Shown one piece after another: positions 51,518 through 63,640 of a stretch of 64,000 nucleotides of DNA (within the stretch, counting starts at the first letter, position 1; the number at the start of each line of letters is the position of its first letter). A program made the translations under genes and the position numbers. The DNA is from Hermodice carunculata (Eukaryota; Annelida; Polychaeta; Eunicida; Amphinomidae): assembly GCA_964020975.1 (NCBI GenBank), contig OZ026612.1:53063808-53127807 (forward strand). The letters run 5' to 3'. The notes beneath the pieces are model-generated. The model saw only the letters and a list, made by a program, of their open reading frames with translations, was not told the origin of the DNA and did not search any database.

Positions 51518-51873
51518 ATGTCTAACGAAACCGGACTGGAACAACTGTTCTTGGCATGTGATTTAAATGGCTCAGGTTTCATAGAGCGGGAAGACTTGAA
51601 GGAGTTATGCTCGGATTTAGCCCTCACTGATCAGGAGTTCAGTGACATATTTTCGCAGCTTGATGCGGACAAGGATGGAAAAATATGCAAAACAGAGTTT
51701 ATAAAAAGCTTTCAAAGTGTGTCTGCGCTCCTTGCCCGTAAAAAGAGTGCAGCCAATGTGACGAACGGCAGCAATGGGCGGACGAAAAGGACTCCCAAGA
51801 ATGCGGGGATGGCTGCCTGGGATAGTTTTCTGGATGAAATGGGACACGGATATTATCTTTTATCACAGAAAAG
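51518..51873 (+). CDS. First coding exon, EF-hand pair, RASEF/CRACR2A-like (2)
   Basis: ATG at 51518 is chosen because the frame opens only nine bases upstream, at GTG. The exon runs 118 codons plus two bases to a donor at CAGAAAAG|GTATAT, phase 2 as in the exon at 28933. Loop 1 is DLNGSGFIERED (residues 15-26) and loop 2 DADKDGKICKTE (49-60). Loop 1 has Asp, not Glu, at position 12, which in EF-hands usually weakens calcium and favours magnesium. After a basic, Asn/Ser-rich linker comes AWDSFLDEMGHGYYLLSQK, resembling the AWQDFQARLGDE segment that follows the EF-hands of vertebrate RASEF. By eye the two EF-hand regions are a little under half identical. Downstream exons are not seen. Confidence 0.8.
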
Positions 51874-52428
51874 GTATATCGTATACACATGCATGAGACA
51901 AATACTAAGTAAATGGAACTAGTACCCCATGATGACACTCGATGGCGACAACGTATCCCAAAAAGTAGAGCTTTAATATCTTAAAAAAAAAACAAAAAAA
52001 ACAAAAAACCATAATAAAACCACAACAAATTTGATGGTTAGACAAAACTAGAATTCATTGCCTCCATTCGTAAATGCAGGGCATATCACGATAGATATGA
52101 TATCATCAGTGTCGACCCAAAGGCAAAAAAAAAACAAAAAGTAACAAGCTACATATATTAGAACCCTGACAGGCTCATAAATTACAGTTTTTTCACCGTT
52201 CCAAGAAGCTATTCAAGATGCAAAGCACATATACATATACATGGAAACTTAGTTCAACTTCAAGAAAAAAAAATCCACCTAGCAAACTTTCTCCTTAGAC
52301 CGTCCAAAAACGTGCCGGTGTTCAAATTTCGTCTGCTTCGATGTTATTTTTTTTATTTTGGACAGAAATGAAAACAATTTGAATAAGAATTATAGATGAG
52401 TTATCAAGATAACAGGGCGTAGGTCAAT
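51874..52428. other. Intron start and unassigned DNA
   Basis: Begins with the GTATAT donor. A-rich runs at 51981-52006 and 52125-52140. No following exon recognised. Confidence 0.4.
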
Positions 52429-52472
52429 AGCTTTCCTTAGTGTGGGTTAGCCCAACCCACTCTGAAAAAAGC
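52429..52472. repeat. Hairpin mini-element
   Basis: AGCTTTCCTTAGTGTGGGTT pairs with AACCCACTCTGAAAAAAGCT across a short AGCCC loop. Arm sequence (AGCTTTCCT-AGTG) matches the hairpin at 45336-45388. Confidence 0.6.
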
Positions 52473-53429
52473 TGTTTTCTCAATCTTAATTCAAGGGGAA
52501 AATAGTTTCGTGCAAAAAGTAATAACCACCTCCGTCATTCCCCTTGCGCTTTGGCAACCTGAAAGCTGGAACATTTTCCTTTCAATAGGTTTTACCTGTA
52601 CCAGATCTGAAAGACATACATGCAAACAATATACAACAATATACTAAATTTAGTTTTGACATTAGCCTGGTTTATGAACAAATCGACATGCTTTGCACAG
52701 GGTCTCTTTTTGCACGTAGTTGCTAAGACCGTTCACATCAAGAGGTCTGTGATCGCTGGGTGATTACAAAAGCGTCATCCGCCGACGATTCCCGGAAAGC
52801 ACGTGTTCTGACGGCTGAAATTGCTCGAACGTATTGAAGCCTACAATATTGTCAAGTTGAAGCTAGCAGGTCGAGTCACCATTTACGGTGTCCGATGACG
52901 TTGATTTAATAGAGATCAGAGAAACGGTAAAAGAGGTCTGAGGGAATTACCTTTCAAATAAAAAAAGCTGGTGCAACTCCATACAGAGCAAGTGAAGTTA
53001 TGCCACAAATTGTGTTCACCCTTAGATTAGTCATGACCCATCTCATGTAAATCTAGGTCAAGCTTTCTAAAATTTATCAGATCCACAAGTTACGGTATTG
53101 CCATGATACTTGGTGGAAATTATGATGCATGGTATGCGTTTGGGCAATAGTATTCATGAGGTCACAATTTGATTGGGGACCAACTGGACCTTAACCCATG
53201 GGGTCGTATACAGATTAGGAAAAGCTAAACAAGGAGAGGAAAACAAATAGTGCAAATCGATGCAACAGAAATGGAGTTATTGACGAAAACGTGATTTTCA
53301 TTGAAAAGGTTCTGATTTCAAGTAACAAAACCTATCTTGATCCCCTCAGGTGTCATACGTATATTAAAAAGGTTGTGGGAGAATAGTATGTCTGTGTTGG
53401 GTATCAAATGTGGGTGGCAAAAACATAAA
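52473..53429. other. Unassigned, possibly intronic DNA
   Basis: No exon or repeat element supported. Confidence 0.4.
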
Positions 53430-53585
53430 CACAAAAAAAAAACCAAAAACAAAACAAAACACCAAAACAAAAAACAAAAAACAAAAAACAAAAAAAAAAA
53501 CAAAAAAAAAAACAATAAAAAAAACAAAACAAAACAAAAATACAACCCCCCAAACCACCCCACCCCCCAAAAACAAAAAAACCCA
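53430..53585. repeat. (CAAAA)n low-complexity tract
   Basis: About 155 bases of A with scattered C, then ACCCCCCAAACCACC-like text. Lys/Thr-rich and Phe-rich frames over it are artefacts. Confidence 0.95.
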
Positions 53586-53765
53586 CGACCCAGCGAGTTT
53601 GTACCAACAGACGTTTTTATATGGAAGTTAACAAAAAATGAGGCAAATCCATGCACAAAAATGGATTGATGCCTCAAATATGTTTTTGTGTGTGTAGGTC
53701 ATGAACTTTATCATTCAAGGTCAAGCTTTTCCAAATCACGTGCTAATTTTCAATAGACATTATCT

Positions 53766-53771
53766 ACCTAC

Positions 53772-53857
<86 letters not shown>

Positions 53858-53870
53858 GTCTGTCTGTCTA

Positions 53871-53928
<58 letters not shown>

Positions 53929-53932
53929 CGCC

Positions 53933-53968
<36 letters not shown>

Positions 53969-54005
53969 CGTCCGTCCGTCCATCCATCCATCCATCTATT
54001 TATCT
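53766..54005. repeat. (ATCT)n(CTGT)n(CCGT)n(CATC)n compound microsatellite
   Basis: Tetranucleotide blocks follow one another: TATC for about 90 bases, then TCTG, short TCCG blocks and CATC. The ordered change of unit suggests stepwise spread of point variants in one array. Confidence 0.96.
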
Positions 54006-56990
54006 ATATGTTACCCGAACACCTTTGTCCAGTCCCACCTTTTTTGTATGTAATTTAACTCTTTCACAGCGCGAGGCACCACCTGCAGTCGAATTGTCAG
54101 CAGGCCGCGGGAAGCGACTCAAGCCGAATTTCAGTCCAAATTTAAAGAAATTTTAACATTTTAACAAATTTTCAAGAATACCCATATGTTTACCTAAGTT
54201 TGTGATTGTGAATATGATTATTGTAAAACAATGTTTATGTGGCGTATTGTTGCTGGTACTATTTGCTTCACTTCCTACTTTATCGTTATTTTTACTTTGG
54301 GGGTATAGAATATAAATGGTGTTTTGTATTATCAAAATTCCTATAATTTCAGCAGTCAATTGGGTTTGCTGTGGGATAAATATGCGGCGAAAGAGTTAAT
54401 AGGACAGCCAAAGGTTGTAACCTGCAATCCTTGAACAGCTATCTACTCTAGACACAGAACACTTGATTTGGGTCCCAAAGCAACATTTAACCTGTCAAAG
54501 CTGAACACCTACCCCTCCCCCCCCCCATGACTTTTCATGAAATTCATGGATATTTGATACAAAAACATCATGTTTTTTATATTCAACACTTAAATCAAAT
54601 TTTGGGCAAAAAAGGAATTCAAGGGTGTCAGTAGCGTTTAGGTTCCATGGTGAGACCTTCTACAACTGTACGTACAATTAACTGGTTTAAACTTATGAAA
54701 CTAGTAAGTACATTTTGAAGTTTAGCAGTATGATAAAGGGTAATGCACATATTGTGCGTTAATGTTGGACAATAAATTGGTGTTTTATGTCATCAAATTA
54801 TGCACATGTAAATGCACTGTTACACGTAGGACAGATGTACATACTTCTGTACATGTACATATGCATGTACCAGTAACATTAGAAATGTAGCCTAATGATA
54901 TTGAAAAGTGCACGTTCTGTTGGCCTGAAGTTTAAGAATCATATGAACTTTTTTCCCGAGGGGTTGGAATTTTTATAAAGTTCTTTTTCATCTTAGACTT
55001 AATTTTTCTTTCAACTTTTGTAATTTATATAAATATATATGTATCGGAGCTGGTAAATTCCCCAATGCAGGTGCATGTACATGTACAGGTCAATTCAAAG
55101 TTTACATCTACAGGATGTAGCCACAAAGCCACGCCCCTGACTCTCTATTAGCCGAACACCTTTGATACCCGAACACTTTGGCTGGGTCAAGATAACATCG
55201 AGTAATTGTTTTTGGGCATTATGTAATTTGACCTCTTGATATTACCAAGGCCACGTGTAAATTAGAAAAAAGAAGTTTACGAGTACACTGACCTTATAAG
55301 AAACAATGCTCTCTAATTCAGCCACAGAGCATTGGCGTTATGGCCAAAATCATCCTAGGTCATGATTTAAAGTAGCTGAATGACCGTGATCTTGTCTTCG
55401 TAGAGGTCATTTGTAAATTGGTAGAGTTCTCTAAGGAAATTTTGTACCCAGTTAAAGCAAAATATAAGAAAAAGAATGTCACAAATTCATGGGGGATTAC
55501 CTTATCTTGACCGTATATCTTAAAACAATGTAGGTCACCAGCTCATGTGAATTTAGTTCAAGGTCACATGATTTACACAAGGTCCTTGTTTGGCGCTGTA
55601 TTTTGATGAGGTTTTCTGAGATATTGAACTGCACTGGGCACAGGGCAATGCAAAGAGCAAACATCTGACAATTGAAAGGAACCTTTAACATATAGGAGAA
55701 AACTGAATAATTTGTGTAATCACCTGTAAAGTTTGTGAATAAGAAAGAGGAGACTATCTTTCCATCATACACGCTCGTTGAGATAAGACAAGGATGAAGG
55801 GGGGGAGGGGGGTCAGTACGCTGGTACAGGTAATTATTTTTCTAGAGTACGTAGTACGGAAAATAAAAAAATCTTTCAAAATTTTGGAAAGTACGAAGTA
55901 CGTAAAATAAGAGGGATTCCAGTACACCACTACGGTGAATAAAAAGCCCCAGTGCGCCAGTACGGGAAACCCCTTACCCACCCTCAAGGATACATAGCGA
56001 TTGTTCTATCATATACAATCGCAGAAATAAGAGAGAAGAGGTATTCTGATTATTCCATCATGCACACTCATGGAGATAAGATAGAGGAAACGCGATGGTT
56101 ATTTGACCACGATGTTTGACATATTCATAATTCTGAAAATAATGTCAATATTATATCGCTGAAACGGTCACGAAATCCGTGGAAATGTGAAGATCAAGTC
56201 TACTGTTACCATCATTACTGCCGTAAAAGGATCATAGCATGATGCATGATAACTTGGGCTTTGCGAACTATGGTAGCAAATGTAAGCAAATGGTGGACCA
56301 TCGGCAAAAATATATCCTTCAAGGCCGTCAAAGAAAAAATGGGCGATTAGATTTTTTTTTTAGTTTTGGTCACTTGACTTTTACTACAAGCACTTGGCAT
56401 TACAGAGAAATCTGTTGGCACGGTACTTTGTTCGGAGTTGTCTATCGTTGCAGATTAATGGGCAGATCAGCTAAAGTGAGCTGGAAGTTTCCTTCCTTGT
56501 TTCCATGTATTTTAGATAAAAAAACTCAGATTCGAGCGATCCTTTCACCCCTAACATTCTTAGTATATTCAACTAAATCCTATATGCGAAACGATGATTT
56601 TTTTTATTTCTCAACGTGAAATATGTGCATTTTTTCATCATTCAGTGAGAGAAAAGTGTGAATAAGCTGAAGTTAGATCACGCAGCAACGGAGAAGTTCG
56701 GTTTTTTTGTTTGTTTTTTTTTTGTTTTTGTTTTTGTTTTTTTTTTTTTTTTGTTTTTGTTTTTTCCAGCAAAACTTTTTTTCAAACAATTTGCGTGTTC
56801 GAACAAGCTTGCCGATATGAAAAGTTATAATAATGATCGCAGATTCCAAATTCCTTCTAGACCTTCTACTCAAGTATCAGCGTGCCTTGTCTAATACCAC
56901 TAGTGCCAGAGTTGGTGCGGGTCAACAGCTTCCCCTCAGCGCCGATGAAAGCGTTGAATCGGTCAGTAGCACTAAAAAAGGTCACGTGGA
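54006..56990. other. Unassigned non-coding DNA
   Basis: No exon is supported. A T-rich tract (TTTTTG repeats) lies at 56701-56765. Local repeats of AGTACG-type words occur at 55815-55970. A 126-codon plus-strand frame at 56239-56619 has no motif. Confidence 0.4.
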
Positions 56991-57160
56991 CCGTCCTTTG
57001 TGTGCAGTAGAGTCAAGTACACCGTCCTTTGTGTGTAGTGGAGTCAAGTACGCCGTACTTTGTGTGTAGTGGAGTCAAGCACACCGTCCTTTGTGCGTAG
57101 TACAGTTAAGTACACCGTCCTTTGTGTGTAGTAGAGTTGAGTACGCCGTCCTTTGTGTGC
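56991..57160 (+). repeat. 31-bp minisatellite, 5.5 units
   Basis: Units beginning CCGTCCTTTGTGTG start at 56991, 57022, 57053, 57084, 57115 and 57146, exactly 31 bases apart, with a few substitutions each (for example GTACTT in the third). Because 31 is not a multiple of three, no frame is kept through the array. Confidence 0.95.
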
Positions 57161-57789
57161 GGTGCCTTAGACTATAAGCATCGGTGTCAGTGTCAAGGAA
57201 AGACAACAGTTTTATATTTGGGGGATCGCACATAGGCTCTTAAATTTGACAACGGGTTGGCTAACTGTTAAAACTGCATTGGTACAGATCTGGACCCAGC
57301 AATTTTTTTCGGACAAAACTGCAGTTTGCTCTTTTTAGAAGACGATTGATGGCATTAATTAAGTAGGCCTACATTAGGTGTTACAAAGGTAAAGAAACGC
57401 CTGTCACTATCTGAAAAAAAGTTCATGAGCAAAACATAGAATGTTCGCATATAGCTCCTCACCATATATGTTGCAGGCATTTGAAAGGTTCACAAGGGAA
57501 TAACAAAAATTTATGTTTTTGAAAAAAAAAAACGAATTAAGTTACGAATGCAATCATTGCTTATTAATTGCATCACGTGTTAAGACTTGTTAATTTTTCA
57601 GGTAAGCTTTGAACCCTTTAATAGGTGCAATAGAGCAATAAAGTTATGAAATATATCAAATGATCACGAGAAGAGTCAAATTTTGCAATTGTGGTCATGA
57701 AAGTTTCCATTGCATAGTTAACTCAAAGAATTATACCTATACTTATCATAAGCATGATATTAACAAGAAATGATAGGCTTTCAATGAGA
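57161..57789. other. Unassigned non-coding DNA
   Basis: No supported feature. Confidence 0.4.
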
Positions 57790-58244
57790 TCTACCCTTGA
57801 GCAGTAGTTATGAGGATACTCAAGCTAGATTTGAATTTTGTTTACTCCCGCTCCGGAAATAAGTTAAAATGCTACAGCCTTTTGGTCATTATTCGTTGAA
57901 TGTGCCTGTATCAAAGACCTATTGGAAGTGGAATGACACCTCTATCTTGAACCGTTTTTAAGATATTCAATTAAGATTTAAATTGTGTGTTTGTGTGTCT
58001 GATTTCCATAAATTAACAGGCTACAACTTTGGTTCATGGTTCATTGGATGCGGCTGTAGCACAAACCGGCATATTGAAGTAAGATTGGTCAGATCGTCAC
58101 CTCTATCTATAACAGTTTCGAAGATGTTCCAGTTTAAATTATGTGTGTTCGACTAATCTTCATAAATTGAAAAAATACAACTTTGGTTCATGGTTCATTG
58201 GATGCGCATACTGTACAAACCTACAAATGCAGTTTGTGCCATAG

Positions 58245-60089
58245 CCTGCATGAATGACTTTATTACTGCACCATAAATACAATAAATGGTAATCTGTAAC
58301 TCAATATACTATACCACAATAGTACAATACAACACAGTTTATTACAACAATCCCTGATACGTATGCCTTAAGGGCAGCTCCCTCCCCCCCCCATAAAAAA
58401 ATAAAATAAAAAAAACTCAAAGTATTGTAGGTTTTTAATGACTTTAGAATACTATAGTGTACCCCTGATTTTCACTGTTTCTAGATAAATTTTGTAAATT
58501 GCCATATAATTTCAATTTCGTCACATTTCATAAATTTGTTTTCGGGCGATAAATTGTCAAAGTCTACGATAAATTTACTCAGAGTATCAAATAATCTATT
58601 TCTGGCTTCTCTAAACTTTTGGCAATTTACAACGTAATAAATTTCATCTTCGACTCTCAAACACGAATCACAAATTCTCTCATCAATGGGAACTTTAACT
58701 GGCCTTCTATGTCTACCTTTTTCAATGTTCAAATTATGTGCGCTTATTCGTAATCTGGTCAAGTTTTTCCTTTCTTTCAAATTCTTTAATTAAGATTAAG
58801 ATTAAGATTCTTTTATTGCAGACTCACGGTCTATATATACAATACAATATAAAGGAGCATATATTAAAGTGAAATATTCAATCACAATCAACTTGATTCA
58901 AGTGCTATTAATAAAATTAAGATGCAAATATATGTACAATTAAAAAAAAAATACAATTAGGTACTTTTCTAGTTTGAAATCTAATTTAAATTTCGAATAG
59001 GTTCTCAATTTTTTATCTGGATAGGCTTGTTTAAGGAAGTCATTGTGCCATTGAAGTATAAATTTCTCTTTTAATAATTTCTCTATTAAATTGTGTGAAA
59101 ATTCCCCGTATTGTTCCAAATATCATTACAGCTAATTAGCGACATTGTAGTTTTGATATTATTCAATCAGGTAAGGTTATTCGATGTCAGCAATTCAACA
59201 TTACATTTGTAAGCATCGTATAAAATTTCACGTGAATCAGAATTTCTTATGCGGTGCCAGTTCTTACAAACACTTTTCATTATTTTTAACGAATATGAAT
59301 ATGCTCCGAGCTCACTCAGTACAGCAATAATACAGGCTTTTGAATTCACTCCCAGAGTGTACTTAAGAAAACTCAGATGTAACTTTTCAAACTCCGTCCT
59401 AAAATATCCACTAATATTGTCCCTACCAATACATTTTAGTGGAGAAATTGTATAGGCACCCCATATTTCACACCCGTAAAGAAAGATTGGAGCAATACAT
59501 TTATCAAAGAAATCAAGATGCTATCGAATATCTACAATTTCACTGAATAAAGTTCGCTTTAAGCGACCAAGAGGCTCCCTTGCTTTTTCACATAGTTGTC
59601 TGACAGCTCCAGCAAAATTTCCATTTGACGTCATTTCAACACCCATGTATGTAAATTTGTTAGATATTTCCAATTCTTTATTAACGATAAAAATCGTCTC
59701 ACAATCTTCTTGCCAGCCTTATTAAATATAACAACTTTAGATTTTTCCACCTTAATATTTAAGTTCCAATTTTGACAATATGAATGAAGCTTATCAAGAC
59801 AACATTGCAAACCACTCTGACTATCCGAAATGATTACACGGTCGTCTGCATAGAGAAGACAACTCAGCTTTTCCTTGTATAATGTAACTGAATCACAATC
59901 ATCTGTAAAAATTTCTGGTAAATCATTAATAAATAAATTGAATAACGTTGGACTAAGAGCACATCGTTGTTTTACGCCATTGGTTAGATATATATCTGCG
60001 GATAATCCTGAATTGAACTTTATCTGTATAGACGACTTGTCATACATGTCTCTCAAAATTTTATACATAAATCCTCCTATTTCATATTT
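58245..60089 (-). mobile_element. LINE inserted in Helentron-like copy E
   Basis: The minus strand reads MYKILRDMYDKSSIQIKFN, motif B as NGVKQRCALSPTLFNLFIND, motif C as LSCLLYADDRVIISDSQSGL, then KVEKSKVVIFNKAGKKI (60068-59690). It goes on with YGCEIWGAYTISPLKCIG (about 59440-59490), FLKYTLGVNSKACIIAVLSE and, after a further insertion, LTRLRISAHNLNIEKGRHRR with CDSCLRVEDEIYYVVNC (58760-58590). In the last motif the zinc His is Tyr. Motif A and the endonuclease are absent. The left end reads GCAGTAATAAAGTCATTCAT on the minus strand near 58255, taken as the 3' end. Confidence 0.8.
58788..58965 (-). mobile_element. Small LINE-end insertion inside the LINE
   Basis: This piece separates FKLEKY from NLKERKNLTRLRIS in the host LINE. 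On the minus strand it ends TGCAATAAAAGAATC, then TTAATC repeats (tail, 58788-58811). The LINE at 4424 ends the same way: GACAATAAAGAATC, then TAATC repeats. I could not identify a certain target duplication. Confidence 0.6.
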
Positions 60090-60494
60090 TTTCCAGTTTG
60101 AATGGCAACTCTACCTGTTATAGATTTGAGATATTAGACATTTACTTTTTCAAGTGCCCTGATAAACATAATTTAAAATGCTGCAACTTTTTTCATGGCG
60201 CTTTGTGTTTGCAGATGTCATAAACCTAATTGCACAACTTGAAATTTTTCTTTCTACAACAGCCTTGAAGATATGAAACTTTCAAATTTTCATAGCGCCT
60301 AATTCGCATAATTTTGACCTCCCTAAAAATTCAAAGTAAGGTGCTTAAGTTCATCACAGATGCAGTATTACCATCAAATTTCGAAGCTGTTGCTTTTAAG
60401 GTGTCCAAGAAACGTGTCGTACAGCAGAAATAAAGGAATAAAAAGAGACAGAAAGAGCTTCATGGAAAACACAATATCTGTGTTTACACAAAGA

Positions 60495-62101
60495 TATAAT
60501 TACAAAAGTGATTTTTCGAAATCAAAATGAGTGTAAAATACAATAAAATGTATTATTTCTTTGCACATTTTTGAAAGGATGAAACTACCAGTTTATAATA
60601 CGAAAATCGTTCCCAAAAATTTAACTATCATGCATTTACTAAAATTTTGAGGAACGTAGTAGTTACACACAATCTCTAACGGCTGCATGCGTTTGACATG
60701 TGGACGTGTTAGCCCAGCTACCACAACCATGTCATTAATATATGTTATTATAGAATCACCAAAATGTTATAAAACGTATAAACAGATGGGCAATAAAAAA
60801 CACAGTGAAACTTACGTTGTTTTGAAAGCATAAATAATGAAACTAAATTCTAATATAAGAAAAATATTAATCAGTGATATTTTGAACAAACCCGCTGGAT
60901 GCATGGCGTAAATATATCGTTGTATAAGCATGCATGCTAAAGTGTGTTATGTGCTAGCTGGCACGACTTCATGCATTTATTCTCTCTCAAAGTTATAGTA
61001 TTTTAAACAACCATGAAAACGTCGCGGCCTGTTTCATTAACTTGCGCTGCTCGTACGCCCACATACATATATTGCCCATGAAGTACAAGCTGCTTTCGAC
61101 CATGTGCATTTAATTAAATGTTATTCATACCATATGGCTTACTGCGTCGCTGGGATGTGTATGGGGTTCTTTGATATATAAAATATTTTAACATGTATTG
61201 TGAATATACGATCATGTGATAGGAAGTAAATTCGCTTCATGAGCTGTCTATATAGAATATTTATAGGAACAGTTCCATACCACATGTCATAAGCATCATA
61301 GAATTTAAACGGATGACCCAGTTTGCTTCTTTTCCAAACAGTGCACAATGCACTGTTTGATGTGTGTGTTTGCGTGTGCTTTCCTCATGCATAAAGGCCA
61401 ATCAAATGTCAATCGCGATTTTTGCCTTGACGAGTTTTCTTTTGTTCTGCTCGGCACTCTATGAATTCTGCAATATAGCTTGAAAATATTACAGTCCCAA
61501 CTGAGTTCTCTTCTCGAACAAAACCACACAGGACAGATAGCAAAAAAGAATAATGAGAAAAACTGGATGTCAGATGTTTTCAGTTTATTTATGAATTGAA
61601 CTTCCTTTGGATTGTAGTCATCGGTGACAAAAAACAAATGTGAATGTAATTTTCATGCCTGCTTGGTCAACGAATTCTATATAAGACGCACTTGTGTGGC
61701 CGGACACAACTCTGAAATATGAGAGATAAACAAGACATTTATGAAGGAGCAAAAGTGACAACATCTGGTGAGGGACAATATCCTATTCTATTTGAGACTA
61801 TCTCTCACATGCCCTGCAGACAGCTTATGTATTGTCTGTCGTTGGGATATATGCCTTGATGCTATGCATGTGTGCAGGATTGCAACAACATATGTTCATT
61901 TCCACATCCAAGTGCAGCTGGAGACACAATGCGCAATATTGTAAACATCTTGATTTTTTTGGAGTGAGATGTTGGAATATAGGCTTTTATGTGATGAGAT
62001 ATTAGTTGTTTAAACGGACGCAAAATTGATTTTTAAAAATCTGAAAATACTGTTAATGGATTCAATGAGTCCATCTTGCCGTCTGACATATTTATTTATG
62101 T
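60495..62101. other. Unassigned non-coding DNA
   Basis: No exon or repeat element supported. Frames at 61139-61348 and 61305-61637 minus have no motif. Confidence 0.4.
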
Positions 62102-62255
<154 letters not shown>

Positions 62256-62889
62256 TCATTTATTGCAAACGGAAACACTTAAAAACTTGTTGCGAAAAAA
62301 AAATCACACCGACCCTTTCCCAAATTTTAAAGTGCACACATTTCATTGAGTACGATTGAAAAATTGCGGCTGTTAATGAGTTGGACGTTTAATAATAGTA
62401 AGTCTAAGATACATAATTTGCGCGTGAAAATGTCCATGTGATATTATTTTCAATCATGCCTTAGATTGGACTACATTGATTATGCCACATATAGCAAGCT
62501 GTGTTCCTCTCCGAGTCTCGGTTAGCATCTCTCGGAATACACCTTTGATTTAAATGTATTTTTTATTCAGGCAAACAATAATTTTGTACATGAAATAATA
62601 TATATAGCAGTTGGGAAAAGGGCAATGTCCTATGTTAATCCCTCCTGCAGTTAGGGAACGACATGAAAAGAGGACGTTGTCTGACACACACATGTTACAT
62701 GAGCGGTCAATGTTCAAAGTTGTCCTGTCATGCAACAGGAACAAGGCAAAGAAGACGTTCACTGCGGACAAAAGACAGATACAGGGACATACTTCATATA
62801 TTTTTTACTTAATAATTTGTATTCATGAAAATTGCAAGTAGAAATACTTATGTATATATATATACATATATATATATATGTTTTGAGAA
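62256..62889. other. Unassigned non-coding DNA
   Basis: Includes a short TATA-rich run at 62851-62880. No supported feature. Confidence 0.4.
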
Positions 62890-63640
62890 ACCTACATTCA
62901 CTTAACCAATACCTGTTGGCGAAAAACGAGAAGACAAAATTATATAATATTGAAACGCCTGCAAAAATTGAAAATTTTCTGAAAGCGTACAGACCGGAGA
63001 GCAGAATAAAACCGTTTGTAAAGAAAAAGGAGCATATTTTGAGACAATTGTGTGAAGTTCTGAACGTGCCACAATATACATATGATATAGTGGGCTCGAG
63101 AAAAAATAGTGCCAAACATCTTCACAAGCTGCACCGCACTTGCACTTAGGACTCACTTTCACACCAATTTTAACAACATGAGAGTTTAACTGACTGCTGC
63201 CCAAGCGTAAACGGATATGCAAAATAGAAGCATATCTGTCTCCAAAGTTATACAATTCTGACGGATGATTCTGCCGAGAAGAGAATTTAAGTAATTCAGA
63301 TTTAAATATTGACAGCGTTAGCGGATTGCGAATATGAAGAGGTTACTCATTCCAAAGGCGAACTGTTGACGGGAAAAATGAATTATTAAACAGATCAGTG
63401 CGAGCTCGAAAATGAGGCAGGTCAAACCTTTGACGAGTATTGTGGGTATTTCAGGATTGGCAATATTTGGAATTACAGAATGAAGGTAATTTGGGACTAG
63501 CTTGTTGATAATTTGACAGCAAAGCAATACAAGTTTCGTCATGTGGCATAATCGCTGTGCTGCACTCTGAACCATTGATTGACGATTTTAGCATATTTTG
63601 ATCATTAAACACCACAACAATAATTATACTTTTCCCTGGT
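62890..63640 (-). mobile_element. LINE C-terminal fragment
   Basis: On the minus strand, from about 63570: AQRLCHMTKLVL and INKLVPNYLHSVI. After a frame change it reads RTDLFNNSFFPSTVRLWN, a stop, then IRNPLTLSIFKSELLKF. It continues with NFGDRYASILHIRLRLGSSQ, LNSHVVKIGVKVSPKCKCG and EDVWHYFF. This order (YL, SFFPxxxRLWN, FKxxL, LRxGxSxLN, CxCG) is the standard tail of CR1/L2-type LINE proteins. The reverse transcriptase core itself is outside or lost. Confidence 0.8.

Larger units (their letters stand above)
57790..60494 (-). mobile_element. Helentron-like copy E, split by a LINE
   Basis: On the minus strand the 5' end is at 60494 (TCTTTGTGTAAACACAGA, the family hairpin), followed by a CTTT-like tract and a GGACACC block down to about 60090. 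The tandem-repeat part of the element reappears at about 58240-57790. It holds three units with AACCATGAACCAAAGTTGTA and AGATAGAGGTG-type words, as in copy B. The gap is filled by LINE sequence, so the element was there before the LINE. The 3' hairpin and CTAG end were not found on the left, so that end is lost. Confidence 0.55.

Noticed and set aside
53701-54156. 151-codon frame of Tyr-Leu-Ser and Cys-Leu-Ser-Val repeats
   Set aside because: It lies on the ATCT/CTGT microsatellite. The same holds for 62026-62349.
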